NCBI RefSeq assembly: GCF_954871325.1
Contig: NC_088775.1
Span: 7,603,561-7,667,560 of the forward strand
Length of the DNA: 64,000 bases
Reading direction: 5' to 3'
Origin: Gordionus sp. m RMFG-2023
Lineage: Eukaryota > Nematomorpha > Gordioida > Chordodea > Parachordodidae
The notes beneath the pieces are model-generated. The model made no database searches, was not told the origin of the DNA, and saw only the letters and a list, made by a program, of their open reading frames with translations. Position numbers and translations under genes: made by a program. Position 1 is the stretch's first letter; every line of letters begins with the position of its first letter. This document shows, in pieces, positions 10,136 to 21,480 of the stretch.

Positions 10136-13080
10136 ATTCTACATCCCCCCCCCCCCAGTTACAGTGAATTTTATCCACCCTAAAAAAAATGCTGCCACCT
10201 ATTTCCAAAAAAATTTACTTCTAATTTTTCAAATTACATAGTTATTAAAATATAAACTTTATTCCTATTTTCATTTTGAATAAATTATAAATATCAAACT
10301 TACCCTCTCTCTAAGAACAAAGGGGATAGTTTAAAAGAAATGTACCCCCCCCCCCAACCCACGCTCCCCTCGAGAATTTTACGAACGTGTTACACGCCGC
10401 CGTGATAGAAGCCGCTCGATGAACGAAGTAAAATATGAGATCTTTAAAAAGTATATATGTTATAGCCTTTTTAGTAGCTTTTTTCGGCAATCTAGCGCTC
10501 TTTACTTAATATTTCTATTAAAGGAACACCTCAAGACTAAAAACTAGAACTTTAAGAATGTTAGTGGACACAAAAGTGTCATATTTTTTAGAGAAACAAG
10601 GGAATGGAAACGGGTATTTTATTCAAAATTTTTTTACTGAGTGTCAACCGAGAGGTTTCATATCATGTTTCAGAATTTTCCGGGTCTCATATAAATAAAC
10701 TTTTTGATTACTAGGAACGTTTAGAAAAATATAAATCTGGAAGTAAAAAATAACTTAATTTATTGGAAAAATTAAGCAGAATAAAAAAAAATACCTTGTT
10801 CCTGGTCCCTGCTTAGGCCTATATTTTAAACAATAAAAAAAATGGTAAATCAGCTTTCAAGGTCTTCTAATACCTCATTGCTTGAATTTTAGATGAGTAC
10901 CAAACTATCTTATTATTGCATATTTTAGTCATCTGGGAAGCCTCAGCATAATTGGCTTATCTAGAGGGTTCTGTCAGCTCCAATCTCCTTGCAACCTGAT
11001 AGGTAAAATGGTTCTATAATGAAACAGTATTAAAAGTGACATGCGCATGTTTATAAAATATATAATATATACTTAAAGATGTTTTTAAAAAACAATAAAA
11101 AACTTGATTTTTTTTCCAAAAATAAAAAACGAGGTGAAAAACACGAAAAAAACAGGTTTATTTGATTGAAATTTTGAAACACTGAAATTTAAATATTAAC
11201 ATTTATAATATTTATTTTCTTATAAAAAAATGAAAAAGTTAATATTTACATTATAATAATAAAGTAATTTTCAAAATTGGTTTATAAAAAATAAGCATCA
11301 TTCTCGTTTTTCTCCAAAAATTAGCATCCTTAAACTATAGGCAGACTTTATACGGCAGTGCTTGATGTAAATGAGACAGTATATTTAATAAACAGTAATA
11401 AATTAATATTTAGGAAATCATCGTATGCAAAGATAGGAATTGATATATATAAAAGAGTAATATAAAATAAAATATATACAAAAATTTTACTATAAAAAAA
11501 ATATATGAATTGAATAATAAATCGAACCCCGGTCCGCCTCTCGATCCAGTCCGGTCTAAGACCGATCGGACAGGACGTTGTCCTTCACAAACAAATGTAG
11601 CCAGTAACTTTTATCGTTACATTATAAAAAAAATGCAACAGTTACAGTTATTTTTTTCCGCAAAAATTTAACTTAACCGCTTTTTATCTCAACCTAGCCC
11701 TAACTTACACAGATAAGTACTTTTAGTGAACTTTGCGCTAAAATAAATTTGACGTAAAAAAAAGACCCCAACTATAAAAAAACATTTTACTCAAATAAAT
11801 ATATATCCGTTGCTATTCTTAAATCAATATAAATGTAAAATAATACCCCTTTTTTAGAAAACCTTATTAAATTATTTTTCAATGTTAGCTGGCTACTCAC
11901 GGTACTGTTTGTTTTGTGAAGTATAAATAATTTATAAGGAAGGTATCATAATCATAATCATTATTTTAATGTAGGTATCATATTTCAATTCCCAACGAAT
12001 ACGATCCCCCTGTTAATTTATATTAACTACATTATTTATGTATTACTATTTCTAAATTTAATATTTATTATAAATTAATATATTATAACAAAATTCTCAA
12101 AACAAATTTATCAATTTCAGTATACATTTTCACTCCATCTACACACAAAACCACGTTTAACCGCCTAACAGCCTTTATTTTTAAAAAATGCATAAATTAT
12201 ATTTATGTATATCAATATTAATTAATAAAATTTAATAACATATACATTATAATATTATTATAAATTATATTAAAAGGTAAAACAGCCGCTTTTTGTTTCA
12301 CAATACATGACGTCTCTCTTTACTTGTAAATATTTACTATAAAAAGTCAAACAAAATAATATAAAAAATATTTATATTACCATAATCATAAAAATAAGTT
12401 TTTAATTTAATGTGGTTAAACATTTTAATGTTTTTTTATATGTAGTTAATTTATAATATAATTAAAAAAGCAAACAATAACTTTTGAAATCAAATCTTTG
12501 AAATCAACATGGTTTTTAAATTACTGGAAATAGGTTTAAATTATTTTTATATATTAATAAGAAAATTGCACGTTTTTATTAGGACAATGGAGGGTAAGTA
12601 GGTCCACGCAAACGGTAGGCCAGGTTGGATAGTCGCTATAGACCGCCAAAATCATACCATTTTAGGGACCGCTAAATTTGATTTTCTTATCCATTTAAAA
12701 GTATAAATTGTACTTTAAAAAAATAATATAATTATTATGCATTGATATTTGGTCACGTCAAATCAGGGCGGAAAACTCTGCGTGGGGACAAATCAGCGCA
12801 ACGACAATTCGGCGAGGATCAAATAAAGCTGAATTTATTTAAAAATCATTATTTTATTAATGTAAAAACATATTTATTTTTATATGACATTTGTCAAATT
12901 AAAGGGCGTGTTAATGGTTGATTGGTTCTATTAATTGTATCCTTTCCCGGACAAAATGAAGTGATTGATTAGGACATCTTTATAATATTCAATTAGCAGC
13001 TTTTTAGGAACAACTTTTTCTTGGCGAAATTCACGAGATGGCCGATTTTTCAAAATTAAAAAATTATAGGAAACTTATAC
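10136..13080. other. AT-rich intergenic sequence
   Basis: Holds two poly-C tracts and a GGTCCG scrap (11,518). A GC-richer patch at 12,590-12,680 (GGTAGGCCAGGTTGG, TAGACCGCC) and another at 12,755-12,830 (CAAATCAGGGCGG, GACAATTCGGCG) are unassigned and may be element ends. Confidence 0.5.
11518..11585. repeat. GGTCCG-rich repeat scrap
   Basis: CCCCGGTCCGCC, CAGTCCGGTC and GACCGATCGGAC motifs, as at the ends of the element at 50,469. Confidence 0.45.
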
Positions 13081-13339
13081 CAAGGCGCGTATGCAGAAAT
13101 TTATTATGGGGACTATAAAATATTGACAATTTCTATTATACAAATTTAAATGTATATTAATGATAAAAGAGATGATACAAGCGGCATATGAATCATTATA
13201 GAATAAAAGTCTCGAAAAAGAACTTTGAAAAAAAAATATATAAATTCGAGTATTTAAAATTTGACATAATAAATTAAAATTTTATTTGAAAAAAAAAAAA
13301 AATTTTGGAAAAAATATTCTTATTATTGCATATAGTTTT

Positions 13340-13640
13340 AGGCAGAAGTTGCAATGGAAGGATTTTAGGCCAAATAGCCCGACCACTTGTTTTAAAATTT
13401 ATTTAACCTGCCCGCCGGCCTAACGTATACAATTTTTTTTAATGACTGGTTTTGCTCTTTATTTATTTATTCATTTTAATGTTTTTAATTAAACATATCT
13501 AATATGCAATATTTTGAAATTATTATTTTTAATACACTGAAGTCTGATCTGCATATTTCGCCTGAAAAATATCAAAAATTCCCCCGCCCACGCCCGCCCA
13601 TTACTTAAATTTTTAGACCTCTAGTTTAGGTAAATAAACT
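13340..13640. mobile_element. GCCCGCC-rich element inside hAT relic
   Basis: GCCCGACCACTTG then GCCCGCCGGCC on the left and CCCCCGCCCACGCCCGCCC on the right flank an AT-rich centre. A partial second copy at 22,516-22,680 shares the phrase GGCTCTTTATTTATTTATTC-like and the GCCCGCC blocks. Confidence 0.65.
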
Positions 13641-13848
13641 AACAAAGTATTCATGAAAAAAAAATATGACGTATTAAAAAATGTGAAAAAATATAATTAA
13701 AACTTATTATACATTTATAATATGAAATTCAATGTTCCTTGGATTGAGCTAATTTTTCAATGATTTCATCAGTGCTTGGCATCAACTCCCTATGTATATT
13801 ATGAAAAGCTAAGATATTCAAACTATTTTCAGAGGTAGTATTTCTCAG

Positions 13849-14051
13849 TAGTGTTGTTAAATGGATCAATTTGGGCACACGGCTAACTCAATAATCTTTC
13901 CAGAAAAATATTTCGCAAAGCCTGAAGATTTTGCTCATAGATGGCACAAGGACATTTATTGGCAAAATCTCGAGGCTTAAGCAATATTTCCTCGCTAAAA
14001 TAAGTTCACTATTTGTAAAAATTGGCTCAAACGAGCCATTTAACAGCATTA
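13849..14051. mobile_element. Foldback hAT MITE nested in hAT relic
   Basis: Begins TAGTGTTGTTAAATGG and ends GCCATTTAACAGCATTA. It interrupts the transposase dimerisation coding of the surrounding hAT relic. No convincing target duplication. Confidence 0.82.
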
Positions 14052-14496
14052 CTCCTTTTGTTAAATAAGAAAATATAATTTCATTGGTAGAAACAAGAAT
14101 GGATAGAGTTGCCAAAATATATAATAATTTTATTATATTAAGAAGATAGTCTAAAGTGTGTTTGAAATTATGCGAAGCGATTAATCAATAATTTTCCATT
14201 CAATTGAGTTGCTAAAAAGTATCCAAGACTGGGAGAAAGAGATTTGTTTTATAGTATCCTTCGACTCTATATAATATTAGAACGATTAACCACACCTGCT
14301 ATGAGTCGAGGTAGAGCTCAGATTTTGACATAACAATAACATATAATTACATCTATATTCTAATTTCCTTAATTTTACTTTAGTTTTACCAAATGATTTG
14401 GTGAGAAAATTTTGATAGATAATTCTAACCCCAAGAAAAATTTGAAATCGACATTAATTCGTTGAATAAATTTATAGCATATTTATTGCTACTGTG

Positions 14497-14719
14497 TAGT
14501 GTTGTTAAACGGCTCGATTTGAGCCGATTTTTAAAAACGGCTAACTCAATATTTTAGCTAAAAAAATATTGTCTAAGCCTCGAGATTTCGCTAATGGATG
14601 TCCAAACCTTTGTGCCCTCTATGAGAAAAATATTCAGGCTTGCGTAATATTTTTCGGGATAAAATATTGAATTAGCCGTTTTTAAAAATCGGCTATAACC
14701 GAGCCGTTTAACAACACTA
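14497..14719. mobile_element. Foldback hAT MITE (TAGTGTTGTTAAACGG family), full copy
   Basis: 223 bp, palindromic throughout. Begins TAGTGTTGTTAAACGGCTCG and ends with its complement. The centre is the palindromic AGATTTCG...CCTTTGTGCC region. No clear target duplication at this copy. Confidence 0.9.
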
Positions 14720-15076
14720 GAATGAATGTGATAAATATGTAAATTGTAATATATATGCGATGAGGAGGTGGGTAAGGAGGATAATTATGAAATAAAAATT
14801 ATTTGAAGAAAATAATAATGAACGCGTTCAACGTTCATAGACCAAAATTCAACAGCGTTCACATTACGGGTTCGTTTAAAAATTAATGAATAATATATTT
14901 TAAATTTAATTTAATAAAAAAAAAGCCTTATATTTTTTAACACAATATATTAATCCATATTAATAGTTTTATTTTGATACATAAATACAATATAATAATA
15001 CGTATAAATACAATATCAAAATTATAATGAATAAAAATTAATTTTGATTATAAACAAATTTCTTATTAATATTTAG

Positions 15077-15642
15077 CAGTGACCCGGAGTGAACTGTAAC
15101 GAATAGTTAAACCATTATAAACCGTTATAAATATCAGAACCGTAACCGAACCGATATAATTAATTTTTGAAGGAGTAAAAAGTTTAGTTTTTATATTTTA
15201 GGAATCAAAAAAATTTAAATATCCAGAATTATATAAACTTGCTCTTAGTACTGTTGGTTCCCGCAACACAAGTTTCTGTTGAAAGGGCCTTTTCGGGGTT
15301 AAAATTTGTGTTATCGTCACAACAAACAAATATGAATCTATTTATATTAGGAAATATATTACTTAATATAGTTAAAAATGAGTTATTTTGAATCTTATAT
15401 ATTTTTGTTTGTACATAATTAATAGACGCTTATAATAAAAATAAATTAAAAGATGGTGTTGCTTCAATAAAAAAAAATTTCTAACCGTAATGAACCTTTA
15501 TAAACCTTTATAATTAGCTGAACCGAACCGAACTTTTGTAAATTTTTTCTTAAGAACCGTAACCAAAACGTAACCATTATAATTTTTTACATACTGAACC
15601 GTTACCAAACTGAACCGTTATAAATAACGGTTCGGGTCCCTG
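15077..15642 (+). mobile_element. Mini-hAT with transposase C-terminus (copy A)
   Basis: 566 bp. Ends begin CAGTGACCCGGAGTGAAC and, in reverse, CAGGGACCCGAACCGTT. Flanks ATATTTAG and ATTTTTAG form an 8-bp target duplication with one mismatch. Subterminal regions are full of GAACCGTT/AACGGTTC motifs. On the + strand 15,242-15,391 encodes about 50 codons of Ac-type hAT dimerisation domain, including VPATQVSVERAFSGLKFVLS, ending in TGA. The rest of the transposase is absent, so this is a deletion derivative. Confidence 0.92.
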
Positions 15643-15732
15643 ATTTTTAGTATATAAAAACTTTTATATATCATAATTTAATTATTTATAAAATAATATA
15701 AATTTATAATAAACTTTAAATTGTCTTCAACA

Positions 15733-16018
15733 TAGAGATCTGCAAAAGTAGGCCCGGCCCGACGGGCCGGGTCGGGCCTTAAATTTTTTTTAAAATATAT
15801 CTAAATTTATCAATTTTATGTTGAATTTTTTATGTAAAATAAAAATATGTGATTTTATTTATAGAAAGTAGACGCCATTTAACATATATCCTTTATTTTG
15901 AGTAATTATAAGAATTAATTTCTATATTTAAATAAATTCGGGCCGGGCCGGGCAAAACTTTATAAAAAAATTTTGAGCCGGGCCGGGCTTGAAAATTTAG
16001 GCCCGATGCAGATCACTA
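15733..16018. mobile_element. GGCCCGG-rich hAT MITE, best copy
   Basis: 286 bp. Terminal repeats TAGAGATCTGCA and TAGTGATCTGCA; subterminal blocks are runs of GGCCCGG/CCGGGCC around an AT-rich centre. Flanks CTTCAACA and GTTCAACA (7 of 8) give an 8-bp duplication and place the family in hAT. Confidence 0.88.
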
Positions 16019-16137
16019 GTTCAACAATTAAATTATAAAACCCTTGATAAAAACTTTAAAATAAGTGATTAAATTTTAATTAAAAAAGAATCACACCAAA
16101 AATAAATATTAAAAGATATTTAGCTATTTTATATTCA

Positions 16138-16435
16138 TGTGCAATGTGTTATTTTTTCAACTTTCAATCATTTTTTTAGCGCGTTTTTTTTTTAAATTTA
16201 AAATCTTATTTTACCGAAAATGTATTCCATTATGTTTGGAAAACTTACCCTATAAATTTTACCATGAACATTTGAGCTCAATATAATTTATATCAGTTTT
16301 TCCATAGATTTTTCACATAAATCATAAATGACCCGAAAGTTAACGGTATGATTATTTACAATTTTCTAATAATTCTAAATATGCTGGAATACATTTTAGG
16401 CAAAAATTATAATGTTAAAATTTAAAAAACGTGCG
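16138..16435. mobile_element. Palindromic MITE family 3 (TGCAATGTGTTATTTTTT)
   Basis: Inverted halves around AAAATGTATTCCATTATG on the left and ATATGCTGGAATACATTTTA on the right. Related copies at 18,968, 30,955, 43,905, 48,080 and 62,940. Terminal sequence inferred from this copy and from ACACATTGCA at 19,210. Confidence 0.7.
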
Positions 16436-16989
16436 AGGAATGGGGTCTTCTGCGTAGCTTTACTTACCCTGTATTTAGAAAATGAAGCTTTTTCTCTTTA
16501 TATAAGTATGATCTTCTTACATAATAATTTAGATTTTAAGTTTTGGCTTTTAAAAAAAAAATTATCTGCAATGCATTTAATAATTAGAATAACATATAAA
16601 TTATTAGCATTTATCGAAATAATTTACCTATTTATCTTATTTTTTGTTCTAAAATATATTTAAAAAAAAACAAATAAATTAATAATAATAAGGCGCCATC
16701 TTGCGGATTTATATTTATAGATTTATGTAAAAAAGAAATCTAAATATTTTTTTTATTTAAATATTTTTTATATGCTAAATAATTTACATTGTTTATTTAA
16801 GATAAAAAAAAATTTAATAAACATATAAATATTATCTTCATTTTCTTAATAAATTAGCTATCAGATAAAAAAAAAGTTCATTTATTTTGAATCTTTGATA
16901 ATAAAGTATAAGTAAGTTTATAACTTATTATCCTTCTTCTCAAGAGCTATTAAAATAATTTCATTTATATTGATGAAATTTTTTTTTTA
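16436..16989. other. AT-rich sequence, no gene seen
   Basis: The 83-codon + frame 16,412-16,663 starts in a MITE and runs into A/T-rich DNA encoding mostly Ile, Leu and Phe; not supported as a gene. Confidence 0.5.
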
Positions 16990-18190
16990 TGTGGCATGGA
17001 TGGCGGCCTTTAGAAACGGCAGTGAAGAGGGTGATAACCTGGACTGTCGACAGGGAGCTATCGTTTGCAAGATGAGGGTATGACGATATCACAGCCTAAA
17101 CTAAGACCTATTCCTATCCGAAGTTCTTTGTTGGAAAGAAGCAAACCAAGGTTGGAGATAGGGATAGCCTCAAGCCATTCAAAGTCTGTGCTGAAATGTT
17201 GAATTGATGATGGAGAATTGCTGCTTTGATTTATTGGGGGAACGGGAAATGAATCAATACTTTGATTTATTGGGAAGGAGATATCTAGGTTAAAGATCTA
17301 AGAAATGCCCTTTAAGGCAGCGTTCGAGTAAGGAAACGAAATGCTGGATTAAAGGTAAGTCTCAATCTTGTTGTCTGGAGGATAAAGTCAAGGGAGCATT
17401 TGGGGCGTTTGAACCTCCATAGGTCTAGTGCCAACCCCGTATGGGGATTTGTAGTAGTGGAAAAAATGTTAAACTTTTATGGTGAGAAAAAAGCTGCAAT
17501 ACTCAGTGAGGCAGGGGTCAAAAGCCTATACCCCCAAATTTTCACGGGAGAGCGTCTTGCATTCAGCAACTAGGCGAGAATTTGAAGTTGAGTATTGATT
17601 CAAGGGAGATTTTAACTTTAAGTTCCAAATCTAGTAACATGTTGGGAATTGGAAAAGAGTAGCAAAACGAAAGGTAAGCAATATTTTTGGCATATAAAGA
17701 TTAGAAGATTAAAAGATGAGATGGTAAAAATCCTAGGATTTTCTAAAGTCGGTCAAATTTAATCAGGAAGTTTTCAGTATAATTTGGATATTGCTACTTT
17801 GCCTCCAATAGGTGAGCCTAGATAAGTAAAGCTTTTCTCGATTTGAGAAAAGTTATCATGAAGAGGATATAAAATGTTGGGCATATAAAATTCACATTTT
17901 TTATGATTGAGGGAAAGCTCAGTAATATGAGTGAGATGAGAAATGATAGATGGAATTTTAATTAATTCACCGTATGGTCCTGCTACTGCATCACATCTAA
18001 ATACCATATGTTTAAATTGATATTGCATTTGTTGTTGATGTTGTCTATGATGGTGCGAATAACCTCACAGATGACAGGATTCTATGGTTGTTGCATGAAA
18101 TTTCAAATACGAGACGTGACCATAACCTGGTATATAAGTTGAATATTTTGGGAATATGTTACAGAAAGAAGGAGTGAAATGCTCTCTCTT
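16990..18190 (-). mobile_element. LINE fragment 2 (RT thumb to C-terminal region)
   Basis: Minus strand. The frame 17,774-18,028 reads LSLNHKKCEFYMPN then YLGSPIGG, the usual K-C-E and YLG-P-G blocks after the RT catalytic site. Further downstream (17,000-17,230) LRLSPSPTLVCF and VISSYPHLA-like phrases suggest the C-terminal part. GC content is well above the flanks. Broken by stops. Confidence 0.75.
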
Positions 18191-18284
18191 AAAGTAGTTG
18201 AATACATTATTAAAAATTTAAAAAAATAATTAATTCCATTGAAAATAAAAATGACAGATTCCTTGAGATGGATTGTACTATCAA

Positions 18285-19425
18285 AATTTGTCTGGTTTAT
18301 TGATAAACTCGGGCTATATATATATTTTTTTTATTTTATATATTAGTTTAATATTTTACATATATATATAATTTTTTAATATAGTAGTCTTAATATAATA
18401 CCTACCCTATACCCAGCGTCTACATGACAGGATTTTCATGGATGCAAACCCCCCTTAAAAACCTATGCCTACCCCCCCCCCCCCTAAAAAAATTCCACCG
18501 TGTTTGGCGGGGATGTTTAATTACAACTTTTTAATTTTAATGATAAACCTTTCAGATATTTAAAAAAAATAACTTCAATTATTTTATCTCTACTAACAAA
18601 CTATCAAAATATTGTGAATATAAAGGTGTTATTTTTTTAGATCATGAATTCAATTAAAAACTCCCTCATTTAAAATGTATACATTATTATAGCATTATGA
18701 GTTTTCTGAGAATGTCTAACCTTTTTAAATTACATTTAAAAGGATAGCAGAAAGTTGTATTTGGAAAATAATGTCTATAATTGTTTGCAATATATAGATT
18801 TGGTCAATGATCAACAATATCATTATATTATAATAGGCCTATCCTATAATAATAGTATTAATTTTTATAGTAATATATTTTGTCCTTTTCATCTCAATAT
18901 AATAGATAGCCCATCCAAAAATTTATCCAACCCCCCCACCCCTAAAGAAAAATTGGGTGCTCACTGTCGACGCTGCTTTTAAATTTCAGATAATTTTGTC
19001 ATGAACTTTTGAACTAAATATAATTTATTTTTATATTAGTTTTTACATTGATTTTTCATATAAACTATAAATGCAAAAGTTATCGGTAAAATTATCTACA
19101 ATTCATAAGTTAGGTATTCTAAATATGGAATATTCCGGTAAAATAAAAAATTTTAATTTAAAAAAAAAGCGCTCAAAAAACTATTTAAAGTTGAAAAAAA
19201 TAACACATTGCAGGATTGTCGCAACACATATATGCTAATATGAAAAAATAAATTTTGCATTCAAGTATTTTTATTTATAAAAGCATTAAATAATTGTATC
19301 AAATTGTATCATAAAAAGTATCTAAAAACAGATAGATACCTCTAAAATAATATCTATATACAGATACTTTTAAAAAATCTATCTAGATACAGATATCACA
19401 TTTTTATATCTAAATACTTTAACAT
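18285..19425. mobile_element. Decayed GATAC-repeat hAT MITE with insertions
   Basis: TTTATTGATAAACTCGG at 18,296 matches the interior of the MITE at 1,666 (about 1,912). The right end (19,310-19,425) has the ATCTAGATACAGATAC array and CTTTAACATC. The middle is occupied by a poly-C bearing segment and a palindromic repeat (18,968-19,210). Confidence 0.65.
18968..19212. mobile_element. Palindromic MITE family 3, right part
   Basis: Runs from the centre (TCATGAACTTTTGAAC) to the end AATAACACATTGCA. Left arm missing. Lies inside the decayed GATAC MITE. Confidence 0.65.
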
Positions 19426-19527
19426 CTTTCTGTACAATATAATTGTTTATAACTGATAATTTTTGTAATATATACATTGTAGATTATAATCTGCATTAAT
19501 TTGAAACTGATGATTCCTACTTTTAAA

Positions 19528-20122
19528 CAGGGAGATGAACCGTTATTTATAACGGTTCAGTTTGGTTACGGTTCAGTATGTAAAAAATTATAATGGTTAC
19601 GGTTCTTAAGAAAAAATTTACAAAGGTTCGGTTCAGCTAATTATAAAGGTTTATAAAGGTTCATTACGGTTAGAAATTTTTTTTTATTGAAGCAACACCA
19701 TCTTTTAATTTATTTTTATTATAAGCGTCTATTAATTATGTACAAACAAAAATATATAAGATTCAAAATAACTCATTAAATATATTATTTGAACGTATAT
19801 GTATTGTAATATATTTTTCTAATATAAATGGATTCCTTTTTGTTCGTTGTGACGATAACACAAATTTTAGCCACTAAAAAGCCCTTTCTACAGAAACTTG
19901 TGTTGCGGGAACCGCCAATACTATAAGAGCAAGTTTATATAATTCTGGATATTCAAATTATTTCCATTTCTATAAAAACTGAACCGGTTTGAACCGGTTT
20001 TATAAAGGTTCTTTTTACTCCTTCAAAAAATAATTAGATCTGTTCGGTTACGGTTATGGTTCAGATATTTATAACAATTTATAATGGTTTAACAGTTCGT
20101 TACGGTTCACTCCGGATCCCTG
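19528..20122 (-). mobile_element. Mini-hAT with transposase C-terminus (copy B)
   Basis: 595 bp, the same element as that at 15,077 but in the opposite orientation 4 kb away. It is flanked by a perfect 8-bp duplication CTTTTAAA (19,520-19,527 and 20,123-20,130). An uninterrupted copy of the target sequence survives just downstream (CTTTTAAA at 20,170-20,177), because the target lay in a short tandem duplication. Confidence 0.93.
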
Positions 20123-20195
20123 CTTTTAAAGATTATCATGTTCAAGTATGTAGATACAAATCATTCCTACTTTTAAAGATTATCATGTTATGTAG
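20123..20195 (+). repeat. Short tandem duplication holding the empty hAT target
   Basis: The phrase CTTTTAAAGATTATCATGTT occurs at 20,123 and again at 20,170. ATTCCTACTTTTAAA precedes both the mini-hAT (19,513-19,527) and the second copy. The unit is about 47 bp. Confidence 0.8.
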
Positions 20196-20260
20196 CAAAA
20201 AGTATCTGTATTTAGATAAATTTTTCAGGGTATCTGAATCTATTTTTAGATACATTTTTA
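20190..20260. repeat. Isolated GATAC-motif scrap
   Basis: GTATCTGTATTTAGATA, GGTATCTGAATC and TTAGATACA motifs resemble the subterminal repeats of the MITE at 1,666. Similar weak scraps occur at 21,970-22,085 and 56,315-56,385. Confidence 0.45.
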
Positions 20261-20451
20261 TTTTACTTTTTTCTATAAAGATTATTGCTAGAACTCTCTG
20301 CAGCCAATATTCTATCAACTTTGAAATTTGTCCTACTTAATCTAAGGGACAACATCAGGCCTAATGGAATGACACTTATTACATGAAGCAAGACAATCCA
20401 GCTAGCCTAGGATTAAACATGCGTTTATCGGTCACTATCCTTTATCTTGGT

Positions 20452-20594
20452 GCTATTGCAGGGCCCGAGATTGGGCCCGAGATTTCTTCAAAATACTCGG
20501 AAAATACGCTAAACGGGTCGTCTTCAGGAAGGTTTTTACCTGCCACAACGAATTTCAATAGAAATTTGTGGCGCGATAATTTAGAGGCATCTCC
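20452..20594 (-). other. Short unassigned open frame, possible exon or transposon scrap
   Basis: On the minus strand a frame runs open for about 47 codons. It includes the peptides SKLSRHKFLLKFVVAG and LPEDDPFSVFSEYFEEISG, whose composition looks protein-like, and it sits in a locally GC-richer patch (20,340-20,600) that differs from the AT-rich flanks. There is no initiator Met and it ends at TAA (20,452-20,454). An AG (in CGTGAG) precedes it and could be an acceptor. It could be a terminal exon or a fragment of a LINE (another LINE piece lies 400 bp away). Not recognised. Confidence 0.3.
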
Positions 20595-20989
20595 TCACGT
20601 TTTTTTTTATTATAAAATATTTTATAAATTTTTTAAAATTATATATTTTATTTTTATCCACCCTATATCTTTTATTATAAATTGTAATCATTTTTAAATT
20701 ATAATACAACCTCCATTCAAAAATTTTTTTTATTAAGTATTATCGAGTTTATTTCATAAAAAAAAACAAACCAGACAAATGTCATTTTAGACGTCATCAT
20801 AGCAAATTAATTATAATATTTAATATTTATATTAATTTTTTTTTGACGATTATTATTTCATTTATTAAAAAAAAACCATTCACAATTTACATAAAAAATA
20901 TTAAAAATATATAAACAAATAAACATATAATAAAAATGATTTTAAAAAAAATATATGTATAAAAAAGAACTGAGAAAAAAAAGGGTTTC

Positions 20990-21480
20990 AAATCACCCAG
21001 TGAAGAGTGAATGCTTAAAATATTGGACCACAGATTTCCAGGAACATTAAGATCTGTCTCATTTTTTTCCTATGTTTTTAGTGAAAGGGCATCACTTCCT
21101 AACATGCCTAGGGATTGGAAACGATTGGTATGAACATGGTTGGTGAGGCCAGCATATTTATTTTTTTAGGATTTCAGCCTTTACAATGGCAGAAAATGTG
21201 AGGTTGGGCTTTGCTGCAAAATCGACACTGGTATAGTCCCAAGCAAGGGGCAACACATCGGGGCACATGTCGTTTTCGTTTGAGAGGCCCACTTCGAGGG
21301 TGGATGGAATAATAACTTTTTTGAGGAAGGCAGCTAGGAGAATGTTGATAGATTTATGACAGGGTTGTCCTCCATGGGAGAACTTGCAGGGGATGGTAAG
21401 CTTTAGATTCAATAGAATGGCAAAGTCAATACAAATGGAGGGAACTAGAGGATTACAGCCAATAATTTTCTTTTAAAATA
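20990..21480 (-). mobile_element. LINE fragment 3 (C-terminal region)
   Basis: Minus frame 21,158-21,412 reads PCKFSHGGQPCHKSINILL then IPSTLEVGLSNENDMCPD and WDYTSVDF. It fits the Cys/His plus PDG..WD..CVD tail found at the end of ORF2 in one group of invertebrate LINEs. The upstream RT is absent. Confidence 0.75.

Larger units (their letters stand above)
13081..14130 (-). mobile_element. hAT relic interrupted by two other elements
   Basis: The left end begins CAAGGCGCGTATGCAG, related to the end of the hAT at 40,461. On the minus strand, 14,060-14,130 encodes LLYILATLSILVSTNEIIFS and 13,720-13,845 encodes LNILAFHNIHRELMPSTDEI, two parts of the hAT dimerisation domain. They are separated by a foldback MITE (13,849-14,051). 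A GCCCGCC-rich element (about 13,340-13,640) also sits inside. The right terminus is not identified. Confidence 0.75.

Noticed and set aside
15733-16018. GGCCCGG clusters as CpG islands or promoters
   Set aside because: They recur with defined inverted ends and target duplications, so they are parts of MITEs.
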